Assembly (NCBI GenBank): GCA_012295275.1
Contig: CM022679.1
Location: forward strand, 17,062,342 to 17,126,341
Reading direction: 5' to 3'
DNA: 64,000 nucleotides
Source of the DNA: Chrysomallon squamiferum
Taxonomy: Eukaryota > Mollusca > Gastropoda > Neomphalida > Peltospiridae
Shown: positions 12,600-25,745 of the stretch, in pieces
Layout of the letters: every line of letters starts with the position of its first letter
Position numbering within the stretch: the first letter of the stretch is position 1
Notes under the pieces: generated by a model
Databases searched by the model: none
Told to the model about the DNA's origin: nothing
What the model saw: only the letters and a program-made list of their open reading frames with translations
Position numbers and translations under genes: made by a program

Positions 12600-12825
12600 G
12601 ACTTTGTTTTAATTAAATTTTGCAAGGAAAAGCAGGTTTCATAAAATTCATTCTCTTTCTAAAATCTGATACTGTACAATAAATTTTCTGTAATTATGTA
12701 AAACACAGAAAAATTCTTTTTCTTTCTAAAATCTGATACTTTTAGTTAAATTCTGTGAAGAAAAGCAGAAGTTTGATGTGATATAAAATTATTTCTCTCT
12801 CTAAAACCTGATACTTTGTAGCTGA
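12600..12825. repeat. Degenerate 67-75-bp tandem repeat, three copies
   Basis: TCTAAAAYCTGATACT recurs at 12658, 12725 and 12800, with an AAAAGCAG segment also repeated (about 12628 and 12761). Spacing is 67 and 75 bp with indels. Confidence 0.75.
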
Positions 12826-13754
12826 AAGCTGTCACTGTGGGGAAGAGAGTGAAGCACACACAATGTCAGTTGTGGTTATTTGTTGAAGGTCTAATGTATT
12901 TTATTTAATACCCCAAGGCTGGATTAACACTGTTAAAAGCAGCCATGAAGTACTGGTTCTGTTTTTCTTTTTTACACATTATTATTACAAAATTACGTTT
13001 GACACCAGATAACCATTAATACAAAAACATCTTGAGGTTTCATTAAACAAATATTCATTCATTCGTTAGCAGTGGTTTACAATGTTTGAACAGTACGTGA
13101 GTAAACATCTTTAGGTTACATTACAATGACCATAAAATGAAATAAAGAAATAAAAGATTTTAATTTTATTTATTTAGGTTTGTTTATTATTTTTTGTAAT
13201 TATTGTTATTTATTTATTTATTTATTATTACTTTTTTTGTTTTAATCTATTTTTTATTATTAATTAATTTATTCATTGATTTAGCTTACAATAACTAGAA
13301 CGCTCTGTGTAGAAGTAGAAAGAAAAAATATTTCTTTAAATTCTGGTCTAGTATAGCCTTACATAACAGTAATGAGATTATCAAAGCCATATTTTACTGA
13401 ATGTCAGATAACTATACAAAAAATATTTACAATAAAATATATCACACCCATAGAAACTGTAAATGCAATTTGCTCTAACTTTATATAAAAATAAAACGAT
13501 AATGAAAACAAATAAAACAAAAAAATAATAAAATGAGAACAGTTTCTGCTCTTTTTTTCTTTTCTTTTTTTAGTTAGAATAAAAACAGCAGCAGCAACTT
13601 TGAATTATTATGTTTGACACAAAAATTTTCATTATTTCCTAACTTTCTTGAAAAAGTACAATAGACTGAATCACGATTAAACATAGACTCAGGATTCTGT
13701 TTCCTGTCTTTTGTTGTTTTATTTTCTTCTTTTTTTTCATTATAATTATACTTT

Positions 13755-13800
13755 ATTATTATTATTATTATACTTTTTATTTTTTTTTTTTTTTTTTTTC
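13755..13800. repeat. (ATT)n followed by poly-T
   Basis: ATT triplets near 13755-13771 are followed by a T run to 13799. The poly-Lys/Ile open frame on the minus strand here is an artefact of this tract. Confidence 0.9.
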
Positions 13801-14524
13801 CTGAAAATGAACAGTGAACAATATCCAATTAGGTAGTTTCTGGTTAAGGAGGAATTATGTCATGAATAATTTACTAAATAAAAATCTATTTTTATTGTTA
13901 TTGTACAATAACATATGGGAAAACATTTAAATTGTGGTTTGACAGCTATAACACAGATTTAGCTATCTTGTTTGGTAAAACCTTAATTATAGGTAAAGTG
14001 ATAGTTTAAAATTTTGAAGAGCAAGAGTTTCAAGAAAACCTGTAATCAAGTCAAAATAAATGAACATAATTTTTGTCTTTGTAGGTTTACAAGATTAGAT
14101 GATGTTAGATCTATGACTAACTTGTGGTCTGGACTGTCACACAATCTGTTTGTGATGCAGACTATGATATTAAGCTGTCCCAAAGCACTGGTTATCCTTT
14201 AACCATTCGTGAATAAAATAAAATAAAATAAAAAATAAAATTTAGTGTAACACTGTTTAACAGTTTATATTTTTGTTCATGACATTAGCTTGGTTATATC
14301 TTATTGTCTCATTTTTCCTTCACTAAACCTCACTTCTTCCTAATGTGTCTAGAGATAGAAGTCACTTATACCTATTTTTCTAGCCTAGGTTGAACCTTTA
14401 TAATGTAACACTAAAGGACCTGTTTTCCAATGACCATCACCAAGAATAACCTCTTGATTTCTGAGTTTCACATTTTGTCACAAAATAACATTTAGCATTC
14501 TCCAGTTTAACAGACCTCTGGCCT

Positions 14525-14640
14525 ATTCAGGATCCTGGAAGGAAGGTTAATAGGTCAATGACTAGAATATTAGCCTGAGGTCTGATGGATCACAGGATCA
14601 AGTCACTTTACTAGCCCTAATCTGGCTACTTAGTAATTCA
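14525..14640 (+). mobile_element. Decayed tRNA-derived SINE head
   Basis: GGTCAATGACTAGAATATTA, then GCCTGAGGTCTGATGGATCA and GGATCAAGTC, resembles a tRNA D arm to T arm with the B box degraded to GGATCAAGTC. It lines up with the copy at 29250. The rest of the element is not recognisable. Confidence 0.4.
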
Positions 14641-15954
14641 GCAAGTGGCACATGAATGAATAAGCTAAAGCCAGGTTCATGTTTGCCTGTAATTTAGAAT
14701 AAAAAACCTTATTTCCTGCTGAAAATAAAAGTTGTTCTCTATTATAGTAGAAGTTCACCAAAAAAAAAAAATAATAAAATAAAAAATGTTTATCTATTCT
14801 ATTTTGATGGAACAATGTGTTGAAGTTTAAGTTATTCATTTATTTATTTAAAACCAAGGACTTTGTATTATTAATGAACCACTTTATAAGAGAATCCACT
14901 GTAAAGTGCCAAGTAATAAGTAAGTGATGTAACAGGAAAAAACAGCCTGATAAATATGTTTAATATAGAAACTGTTTTAGAAACATTAAACTGTTTCTTT
15001 TGTGCTTTTTTCTTTTATTCTTTGAAGATTTTGCCCTCTCATTTTAAATTTATTATTATTACTTTTTTAATTTATTTCATTCTTTAATTGTATCATCCAG
15101 ATTCATTGTTTTCATTTCCTGGTGTGATGGTGTAAGAAAAATGAACTTTACATAATTAACACTGTTTAGGCATTGAAAAATAAATCAATAAATATTCATT
15201 ATTCATTCTGCCCCCAGTCTATAAACCCTGACCCCACATGGCAACCAATTCTTACATAAAAGTACTTTTCAGACTAATCTCATTGCAGAGAATAAAAATA
15301 CATGTCTGAACTTCAACAGAAAACAAGCCCATGATTAAAATATGTTCAGTGAATAGGTTTTTTATAAGTTGTCTAAAGTAATCATGGTAATAACAGACAG
15401 CTAATACCACGTAGAAAAGCAATTCTGTTTACTACTACAATTTGAAAACATAACTGTAAATTAATATTTAAAATATATATATATATATATATATATTTTT
15501 TATTCTGGTCATTTTCTAAATGTACATACTTTTAATTAGTAGATTGTTTTGAAAATAGTTGTTATTTTGTTGAAATTTTTAAATCATTTAATTTCCAAAG
15601 ACTTACTCAACTTACAAACACTTTGATTATATCTATTATTGTTATTTGTTTGTACATTTTACTAAACATTCATTTTTCCTTATATATATTTAGCCCTAGA
15701 AAACAATGATGAATCTGTAATGTAAAAAAAATATCTTTATTTGTTTTATACACATTTTACATTATTATCATCAATATTTTTTTTTCTTAATATTATGAAG
15801 TATTAAAAACTATTGGTTAACTGTTTATATACTCTAATACAAATATTTTCTAAAAACTGACTTAAACTTTGAAGAGATTTCTCATAACAAATCTGTCTAA
15901 ACATATTAACACACTAAAAGGATTACATGAGGCCATGACCTGAGTGTTAATAAA

Positions 15955-16155
15955 AGGATTAGGCTGACAGTGAAAATGGAGGTGGTCTTGGTACAAGTTG
16001 TTTGTACAGCATTATCCTTACACAACACTGACTGCCAGGTCTGGTCACAAACCTGCTGACCAAATTACCTCACATCAAGCAGACAGTTCAGTCTCACTTG
16101 GTGGCCCTTTATTACCTCTATCCTCAGTGCAATTACCACTAGGTTTTAATTTTAC
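15955..16155. promoter_or_regulatory. GC-richer non-coding island
   Basis: About 200 bp with balanced composition (GGTGGTCTTGGTACAAGTTG, then CCAGGTCTGGTCACAAACCT). It is surrounded by sequence much richer in A+T and has no open frame over about 30 codons. Confidence 0.27.
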
Positions 16156-18689
16156 AAACACTACTCTTTGACACCTGAAATAATTTATTTTAAAAATACC
16201 CCAGCCATTTCTTTTATTACTAAAGATGAATATTTATTTTAAAAAAATAAAATAAAATAAGAAACTGTGATATTACATACAATAGTAAGTATACAAATTA
16301 CAACACAGACCAATACCAAATGTTAGTCTTAAACATATAAATTAGGATTGAAACCTGATATTAAATGCAACAATAAGAATATGGATTAGGATAAATAAGG
16401 TATAAATCATATAAGAATTAAGATAGAAAAGGGTATCCAATGCAAAGCAAGCATTTGATAAGCAGGGAGCTGGTATCAAATGCACTAGAATAAATGAATT
16501 AGGATAGAAACAAATTTTAATGCTACAGTAAATATATAAATTAGGATGGAAACATATATCAAATGAATCATTTTGCATCTGGTTACAGTGCAACAGTATA
16601 CAAATGAATAAGGTTGAAGGTGGTATTAAATGCTAAAGCAAACATATGAATTATATCAAAACTTGTACAAATAACACTAAGCAATTGCATTAGTATGAAA
16701 GAGGACAGAAAACACATGAATTAGAACAAAACTTGCCACATACCACACAATTACTTGTGGTAGAGATAAAAGTTTGATAACATACAAACACTGTGCATTT
16801 GCTTTTGAACAACACAAAATTCCTTGCTCTATTCTGTGACATCAGAGGTAAGCAGGATCATATTTCCATTGTCAAAGAAATATTGTAAAATATAAATGAC
16901 AAGTAAATTTTGCTTTATTAAAACATGGCCAACTTGACAGTGTTGAGAGAGGACCTGACAACATAGCATTACCTTTCTCCACCTGTCCATGTGAGACATA
17001 AATCTTTGCTATCGTAAAATCAGTATGTATTGAATAACAACCTTCCACGCTTTGATGAAAAAGCACCAAACCTCTGTGTTGTTGTCCCTACCCACTCAAT
17101 GTACACCTGGCCAAGGGCAAGTAGGTGTTAAACATTTTTATTTTTTATTTTTGTATTGATAAAAAACAAAGACATCCACTTCGCATCTGATTTATGATCA
17201 AAATAAAACATGCTTTTCTTTACTGAATAAATATAATAAAAAAATGCTAGATGTCTGATAAATAAAAAAAGTCACCTGTCACCCCTTGTCATTCCAATGG
17301 ACTCTTTCAAACATCAGGTGTGCATTTACCTGCCTGCTGAAGTTTACAATTATGCACATGTCACTGATCCATAGACTGAATACTATGACCTCTAAATCCA
17401 TGTTAGTTAAACACGATACCAGACACCAACTTTAACACAGCAGGCTTCAGGAAGACGCTTCACAATTATGAAGTGGGATTTGAAGATTTTTTTTAACCCA
17501 CCAATGTTTATTCACTCAAATGAGGCCTTTTGTGTGCAAAGATAACTGACTGAAGTATACTTAAAGATTATGAAAATAGAGTATCCTCACAGGTCACATT
17601 TTTACATTTATGTTATCAGCTTATTCTTTTGCCAGTGGAATTAACAATAAAGCTATATAATAGATGGCATGAAGTCACTGTTAATTGTTTCATTACTACA
17701 AGATAATTGTTACCAGTGACAAATAATATTTGGTGTAGATTAATGAATGAATGAATGTTTGAAGACATTTCAATATCTTTTGTATGAAAAGTCTCCAGAT
17801 GTGACAAAAATGCCTACTTACTGTTCTTAATGATATGTATTATAAAACTGGCAAAAATCGCCATATCAAAAAAGGAGACTGGATTATTATTCTTAATAAC
17901 ATTATGCATTATAAATTTGTTAAAAAATCCTATGTTAAAATACCATATTGATCTTAGTAAAATATATTATTAGTAAACTATCAAAAATCACCAGGGAAAA
18001 CTACCAAAATAAGACCATATTATTATTCTTAATAAAAATATCGTATTCATTCCTTTAAGACAACATGGTAAAAATATTTAATTGTTATGAAATTTATAGT
18101 TGCATTTTTAAGCAAATGTTTCAAACAGACTAAATAAATAATCAAGTGTCAGTTTTTGTTTTTTTCCTTCTTTAATGTGCAGACAGTTAAAACAACATTA
18201 TTCATCTGCTGAATACTCATCTTTTAAAACACTCTGAGGAAGACAATGCTTAAAACACTGATACAAGTAACTTACAAATGTGAAACCCAGTTTAATCTTT
18301 TTCTTTTCATTAATAAGGAGAACAAATTTCAAAATAAACTGAAAACCAGAGACATTAATATTTTATTCTAATATTTAAACCAGTCCTAGATGTTTTTTTA
18401 TTTCAGACATTTGACCCATAAAACAAAAACTAGAGAGAAAGATTTAATCTTCTACATAAGTAGAAAATGAGATAAAATATCAAAGAATCATTTCTTTTCT
18501 TTTCTTACAGTTCTTAAATAAAAAATCAAAACAGAAGCTATTCATCTGTTTACAGTTAAAGAATCTACAGACAATAAAATTCATCCAAGTCAGATATTAT
18601 AAAATTGGCCATACTGTAAAAGATTTAACAATCTAAATTGTAATTATAAAAAGAACAATAGTAATTAAGAAAAGATTGATGGATCTCAT

Positions 18690-18970
18690 TGTCAGTATCA
18701 ATAAATCTTCCTGCCTCTTTTATTAATAGTATTAATAAATCTTCTAATAACATATTTTTGTTATATTAATAAATTGTATAACCTCATATTACTATTAATA
18801 ATAAATTCAATAAATCTTACAATTTCTATTATTTTTGGTATTAATAAATCTTACAATCTATAAATGTTTGTTAGTATCAATAAATCTTACAATTACTTTT
18901 ATTGTTAGTATTAACAAATCTTACACTTTCATATTTTTGTTGGAATCAATAAATATTACAAATATTGTAT
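18690..18970. repeat. Degenerate ~35-bp minisatellite, about eight copies
   Basis: A core of the form GTATYAATAAATCTTACA recurs about eight times near 18695, 18728, 18766, 18807, 18838, 18873, 18908 and 18943, with steps of 31-41 bp. The last copies are regular at 35. Most copies include AATAAA on the plus strand, so the array would be a cluster of potential poly(A) signals for plus-strand transcripts. Confidence 0.82.
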
Positions 18971-21169
18971 TAGTGCCACAGTGTCTATAAAAAGACTGAA
19001 ATCAAACTGTCAAGTTGTTTTGCACATTAATTTTTTTAATGAATATTATTGTTAAATATGAACAACTATACTGATGCATCTGTTTTAACAAAGTGTGAAG
19101 AATTTCTAATTTCTGAACACTGCAATCTTTCATCAGTTAACAAACACTCACATACACTGCCTAGTATAAAATACTGTGACAGGAAGATTCATTGTTGTTG
19201 GATATGTGTACTGGCTTTATGGCTTATTTTGATAAATAACATTATTTATGTATTGTAGATATTATCATGGTCATGGATGTTGGTTTGTTTTTTATTTTTA
19301 TATTGTTATTAGAGAGCTGCTAGACCTACCTCATAGATGGTGTCACAAATATGAAGTCTAAGTCTGCCAGACACAATAACTACTTGCTATATATATTATG
19401 TATTCTTGTTTCACTTAAACAGTCTGGATAAACAATGTTTTATTGTTTGGTGTTATTTAAAATCTTTTCTATAATATTATCCTAACACATTATATATTAC
19501 AAAGCTTTGGTTTTGGGGTAACTGTAAAACAAAATGAGTGTCTGCACTCTTAATGAGAAAATGGAATATTAAAAGTTAAATGATTACTGTAATTACCAAA
19601 AGGACAAATTTAAATTTAAAACATTTAGTCTGACAGGATATTTTGTTTCTTGATTAACAGATTTAAAGAGTAGGGTTTCAGTAGATATTCTAAATGGACT
19701 TTATTATTATTATTTGATATTTGACGTACAGTCTTCTTTTTATCATTATTGTTATTGTTGTTATTATACCACAGACAGAATGAATAGAGATTTCAGGCAT
19801 TTCCAATTATTTATATGATATAATTATAACTTAACTCAATTTCAAAAATAGTACACACACACAAACACACACACAGATACAAAAATAATAATAATAATAA
19901 AATTAAAAAAGATAAAGAATAATAAAAAAATAAAAAAAAATAAAAACATAAAAAAATAAAAGAACTAAAAATAAAAATTATAAACCAGCATTATTTGGAA
20001 GAGATGTGGTCTGTAGTTAATTATAGAAGTTATCTCAGGCACACAGATGCAGTAAGTATGAATCCATTAAACTGAAAAGAAACAAGACACATTAATGAAT
20101 CAACTGCTAGGAAAACTTTTGAATAACACGTATTTGAAATTACCCAGTTGAAAGGATATTAGTTTGCTTTCTTTAATTAAATCCAGAGAAAACTTGGCAG
20201 AGTTTAATTTCTAGATCTAAATTAGGAAGCAGTAAGCTTTGCTGAAACAACTGGAACTGTTTAAGCACTCTGCATCATAAACTGCATTTCACACTGGCAC
20301 AGTTTAAGACATTTCTGATAACTTCATTTAACATTCACATATATACAAATGTAACAATTCTTGAAGGGGTTAACTTAATAGTCTTTAGTTTTTTTAAAGG
20401 ACTGTTCTTGAACCAATTAGTTAAAAGAAAGAATTTGTAATTTTTAATATTGCTGATCACAACTTAAGAAGTGAAAAGACTTGCTTTCACAGATTAGCAA
20501 TGATTAGACAGTATAGAAATCTCTCTAGGCTTAATAAGGTTGTCTGAGTTTGAGCCTGGATATATCAAAATATATTCATCAAATTCTCATTATAAAACTT
20601 ATGGCTTATGTATTTATATTGTAAACTTCTTTCTCTATATTTACTAGATGGTAGTAAGCTTCTTGCCAGAGTCATACATTATTTTCCACCATAGTATCTT
20701 AATCTAAACCAAGATGTAACTTAACTGTTTGCTTCTGGTAAAATAGTTTAGCTATAATGGAAAGGTAGAAATTACTTTAGCAAACATCTATGATTAAAAA
20801 TGTTTTATAAATTTGAGTTTAAAATGATATGTTACAGTTAGAATGCGATCTACATTTCTGGTATAATAATTAAGGAAATATTTAATAGAACAATAAAGTT
20901 TTTGGTATAATGCCACTTTTTTATGGCTTTATGTCAGGTTTTTAGACCCAAGTTGAATAAGAGAAACACTTTCCTCCCCAAACATCTCCAGTATATTGCA
21001 CTGAATCAAACTAAAGGCATGCAAACTTAATTACTAAATGTCTGATGTCATGCCAAATAACAAATGGAAATATTTAGAGGAATAAATAACAAAGTGTGGT
21101 TAAACAGAAAAGGAACGCACTTTACTGTTGTTAAACCAAGTGTCACAAAATAAAACTTACAAGAAGGGA

Positions 21170-21445
21170 AAAGGTTGCAGACCAGTGATAGAACATTCAC
21201 CTGATAAGTGTCCGATTTCAGGATTAAAAGCATCATGGAGTATCCACATGACTATTTCCTGTTCTAACCAGAGAGATGGCTAAAGCTAATTGATTAGAAT
21301 ATTAATCATTCTTCCTCATTATAACCTTTGGAATAGTTCCCAATCTAGCCATGTCCAATAGCTTGTTTTAATGTCATGGGAAGGTGGACATAAAAATGTT
21401 TGTTGCTGCTAACTGATAAGAGTGGACCAGAGAATGACAGTAGCA
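21170..21445 (+). mobile_element. Decayed tRNA-type SINE copy, longest body
   Basis: A tRNA-like head (CAGTGATAGAACATTCACCT, then TTTCAGGATTAAAAG) is followed by TGACTATTTCCTGTTCTAAC. About 100 bp later comes GGTGGACATAAAAATG with GCTAACTGATAAGA. The same two 3' blocks recur in the 29250 copy as GGTGGAGGCATCTTAATGCT with AACCAATAAGA. Confidence 0.5.
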
Positions 21446-23239
21446 GGCCTCTTTGTTCACTTAATGAAACAAGAAACATGATTGACACCTAATATCTGTT
21501 ATTATTAAAATGTTTTGTTAAACAGTCATTCATTCTTTGTGACAGGAACAATGAATATTATTTTATTTAATGTTAAGATAACTTCTCAAGTGCTTGATCA
21601 CAATCTCATGAAAATAATGTATTATACCAGCATGACACTTATAAAGATAATGTCATGCTTGAAATGTCAAAAAAACAACAGCTGCAGGGCTTTATTAAAA
21701 TCTAATGATGGCAGGTATAATATTGTTGTTAATACCCCTAGAGATAAATTAAGTTTTCTATTCACAGCAGTCTATTTTAATCTACATTATGTTACGATAA
21801 TTAAACAGAACTGATATCTTAATATTCTTATGTTTGACTGTTCTGTATGTTTTTAGAAATATATATATATTACTTAGGTTTAACTGCAGACAAATTTGTT
21901 TTACATAAATGTCCCCAGAAGTCTTTTTTAATTATTGCTTATACATTTTTGTGACAAATCAAAAACAGCTGAATGGGCAATTGCTACATTTTTGTTTCAT
22001 GTCAGTAATATTATTGAAATAAACTTAAGATATTATTAACCAAAAACACAAACACATTTATATATAAAGATTTTAAAAGATATATAAATTAAACAACCAA
22101 AAATGCTCTTTTTAAAAATTTATTTACAAAAGAAAATAAATAAATAAAAAATAAACTCTTTCATTTTAAATTATATTTAAAAACAATACCACAAAAAACA
22201 ATACCACAAAAAACATATTTACAAATCAAAAATTTACATACAAAAACATGATACTGTTTGAAAATTTATTTAAACAAACCCCATTCCAAAGTTTATATAC
22301 TGCTGGAAAAACAAAAAAATGTAATTGAAAATCAAACAAGACCCTGCTTATACAAAGTTAAATTATAACTGTTTCTTAATAAACAAGTGTCAAGAAAATA
22401 TAAATTAGAATTTTCCTGCCATCCAGAAGACAAGCCATACTGGGTTAATCTGTAATAAACAGTGTAAATCATATTTAAATTACTCTAGATTTCCCTCTTC
22501 ACATCCAGCAACCTCTCTTCACCAAATCAATGAAAATAACAAAGTTGTTATTCTATTGTGACAATTCTGTTTTTGCAGTTTCAGGTTATGTTTAATTTTC
22601 AACACAAAAGATCTATTGTATTCATTTTGTGAGCTCAGTTTTCTCAAATAATTATTATACATTTTGTGGAAGATGAAGGTTCATAGGGAAGTTAAACTGA
22701 TCTGGTAAACAAATAAATTATTAATACACAGTAATGTTTTGTTTGTTTTTTTGATGTTTTTGATGTTGTTTTTAAATTGAAAAGAAAAAAAAGGCCCATA
22801 TAAATACTAAATTTATCAAATATTTAAGAGGTTCCAAGAAAACAGTAAGACATTTTCTAACATTATTGTTTGAAGATTAAAATTTTGAAATTGTTCTTAA
22901 AATTGTAAATTACAAATCTTTGATTCGTTTGAGATCTGTGATTATTTTAAACTTAAAATATTATATGCAAAACTAAGGCTTTACCTAGAGTTCCAATTAT
23001 TGTTATTATATCTGCTTTTGATTGTTAAGTAATTCTTAATGATACATCTACTCTACATACATAGGTGCAGATCTAGCATTTCAAAAAATGTATTTGAACA
23101 GCTGTTATATAAAAAAATTCTATTACCTTCTTAAATGAATATTGTGGATTCATCAGTAATTAACTAAGAACCAACAATTAGTTTCAAACAGCTTTTCTTA
23201 ATATTAACAAATCTGCAAAATCTTTAAAAGGGTTGAACA

Positions 23240-24440
23240 TCTTCACTCCAGCAGAACTCTAGATGGGTAAAGCACTCTAACACAAGAACCAAACAATTAA
23301 AACAAGTCTGTAGCCATTTGCTGGCACACCATCAATTACCTACAAGCAGAAGCAGTAAATTAGAAGTCAGTGAGGCAGAGAAAAGAAACAGACAGGGAGG
23401 AGGGTGGTGTGCACTCCATCACAACCATTCCAGATGCTCAATTAATTGCAGTGCTAGAAGAAATACCATTAGTCACACTGTTACTCCATGAAAGCAATCA
23501 CATGCTTCCCAGTTCAGTTTATTGCCACTAAAATTTTCTTGTCCCTATTTTTCTAATTTTCCTAACACTAGTCATCCTTGTTGTTAGAATAAAAATTCAA
23601 AGATGTGTTTGTTAAATGAGAAGAAAAGTTCTGCTCAGCTGTCTGTCTGCTTTTGAGGTTGATAAATATTCTAGTAACCCGTCTGCTTTTAAAAAATAAT
23701 TACTCCTTTAACTGTCTTTTTCATGGCTAAGCAACACTGTTTCATTAACAACAACAACAACAAAAAATTGTGGTTATTTATTTACATAAAACCTACCTTT
23801 TTGCTGTGAATGTATATTTAGATTTCCTTCCAAGAACATAAGATTTGAATTATGTTTACTACATTAAACAAAGCACTTGAAATTAATTTAAAATTGTATT
23901 TTAGCCAAAACCCATAATTTTATTGTAATATGAAAAAATTCTTAATTATAATAGTTAATGCACTTTATCAATTTTATGTGTAAAAAAAACAAAAAAAAAA
24001 AAAAAATTGTTTTGTTTTGTTAAATCTTAATTTCAATAATCTTTATTTTAAAATTCTTATTTATTTAGTAAAAGAATTACTGTTGTTTAAGCTTTTTGAT
24101 AATTGAAAAAAATATGTTCTACATTCCTATTAAAACAATTTAACATAATAACTGATCTATCATTATATTGCACATACTCAAACCAGTAATAATTTCTGGC
24201 ATCCCCTCAGGTCAGCTGGATCTCCCCCAGGCTCAATGCCAGTGTTATCTCACTGCCTTTTTAAGACAATATTTGTTTAGTTTACACCACAAGGTCCATT
24301 AGCTAGGAGATGCACTTGAGATCAGCTAGAAGGTCGACAGTACCATGTGTACAATTATTTGTAAACCGTATCTCTTTCTTCACATATGGTCTCAAATAAT
24401 TGTTCTCTCCTGTCAGTGATGACTATCTAGCTTCAAGTTC
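23240..24440. promoter_or_regulatory. Two GC-richer non-coding islands (23240-23525 and 24185-24440)
   Basis: The first contains CATCAATTACC and CTCAATTAATTGCAG, homeodomain-type cores, plus CAGATG. The second begins CATCCCCTCAGGTCAGCTGG and has CACAAGGTCC and CAGCTG-like E-boxes. Both strands are stop-rich. The AT-rich interval between them shows nothing. Confidence 0.28.
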
Positions 24441-24739
24441 ATGGGAAATCTGCTCATTTGTTGGGGTTTTTCTGTTGCTAGAAGACATGTTAAAAATAAA
24501 AGAGGAAAAAAGCTACTGATGTTAATTCTTTTCTTAGTGTCGGTGTAAAAAAAAAATCATATTTCTCCTTGTTACTTCCTTTCTTTTTATTTTAGAATTT
24601 AAAGTTATTCTTCAAAACTAAAACTAAAAATAATCCATGAAAAAAAATTGCAAATATTTAATATCTGCTTAATATTTGGCATCAGATGATACATTGAACC
24701 AATGTGGTTCAAAAGATATGTGCAAATTCTTCTTGAAAG

Positions 24740-25745
24740 AGTTCAGATTTACTGAGTGTCCACAACACAGCTGTATTGGATCAGTTAGTGTGTGCAGTAA
24801 ACAGTCAAAGGAGGGTCAGTCTGTGGAGTATTCCTACCTGTGTTTGACCAGCTAAACAAGTTCTACGTGGTCAACAATTCTCTCTTACAGTTTAGCTCAT
24901 AAAAACGTAGATGTGAGCTAATGACACTGTTTGAAGTACTACACTAAATGTGAAGCCTCTGTCCAGAGTTTTACAGGACTGACAGAACATAGCTGACATT
25001 TATTGAAGGGCTGTGGTTGTGAAGTTATTTCATACAGAGAACTAGCCTAACAACATCTATAAAATAAAATAAATATAAAATAGACACACTAATAATAATA
25101 ATAATAATAAAAAAATCATTAAGAAAACAACAGTTAAAAAAGAACACTTGTGTATAATGATATGCCTTTCTTTTAAGAAACAGAACATTTCTTTTAAACA
25201 TGAATACAAACTACATTTTGTTTTTATTTTCTACCTGTTATTATTAATAAAGACAAATTTAACCCCAAGACCTCACTAAATGCCCAAAAGAGAAAAGGTG
25301 TTGTATTACTTTGTTCCTTTTTGTTTTGTTCTTTATTTATGACACCAGGGTGAGTTTTACTAAAATCTTTAAACATCTGACATAAACAAACTACAAAGTT
25401 AACAGAAAATAATTTACATTACAGAAAAAAAAAAAAAAAATCATTGTGTTCACTTTATTTCAATTTAACTGCTGGCTTCTTGTTTCATGTTTTAGTGCAC
25501 ACCTGATATAAATTGCTTCTTTCAGGTCATAAGTGTCGACATTTGTGACAGGGGCAACTTTATACACATTAGTGGCACTCACACTGGTCCTTCCATTCAC
25601 ATTCACTCTAGCCTCTCCTCCACAGAACTAACGACTCACAGTCAGGCGATACACACAACACCTGACAGTCTGCAATCCAAGAGCCACACAAACAGGTGTT
25701 ATGCTCAGCATGCATGTCCACATCTGCAGATATAAAAGCCAAGGC
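24740..25745. promoter_or_regulatory. Two GC-richer islands; the second with inverted Snail/ZEB-type E-boxes
   Basis: At 25495-25745 the exact inverted pair AACACCTG (25657-25664) and CAGGTGTT (25693-25700) brackets 28 bp. CAGGTG is the core bound by Snail, Scratch and ZEB repressors and by E-proteins. The first island (24740-24925) contains CACCTGTG-like and CAAAGG motifs. No reading frame in either. Confidence 0.32.
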
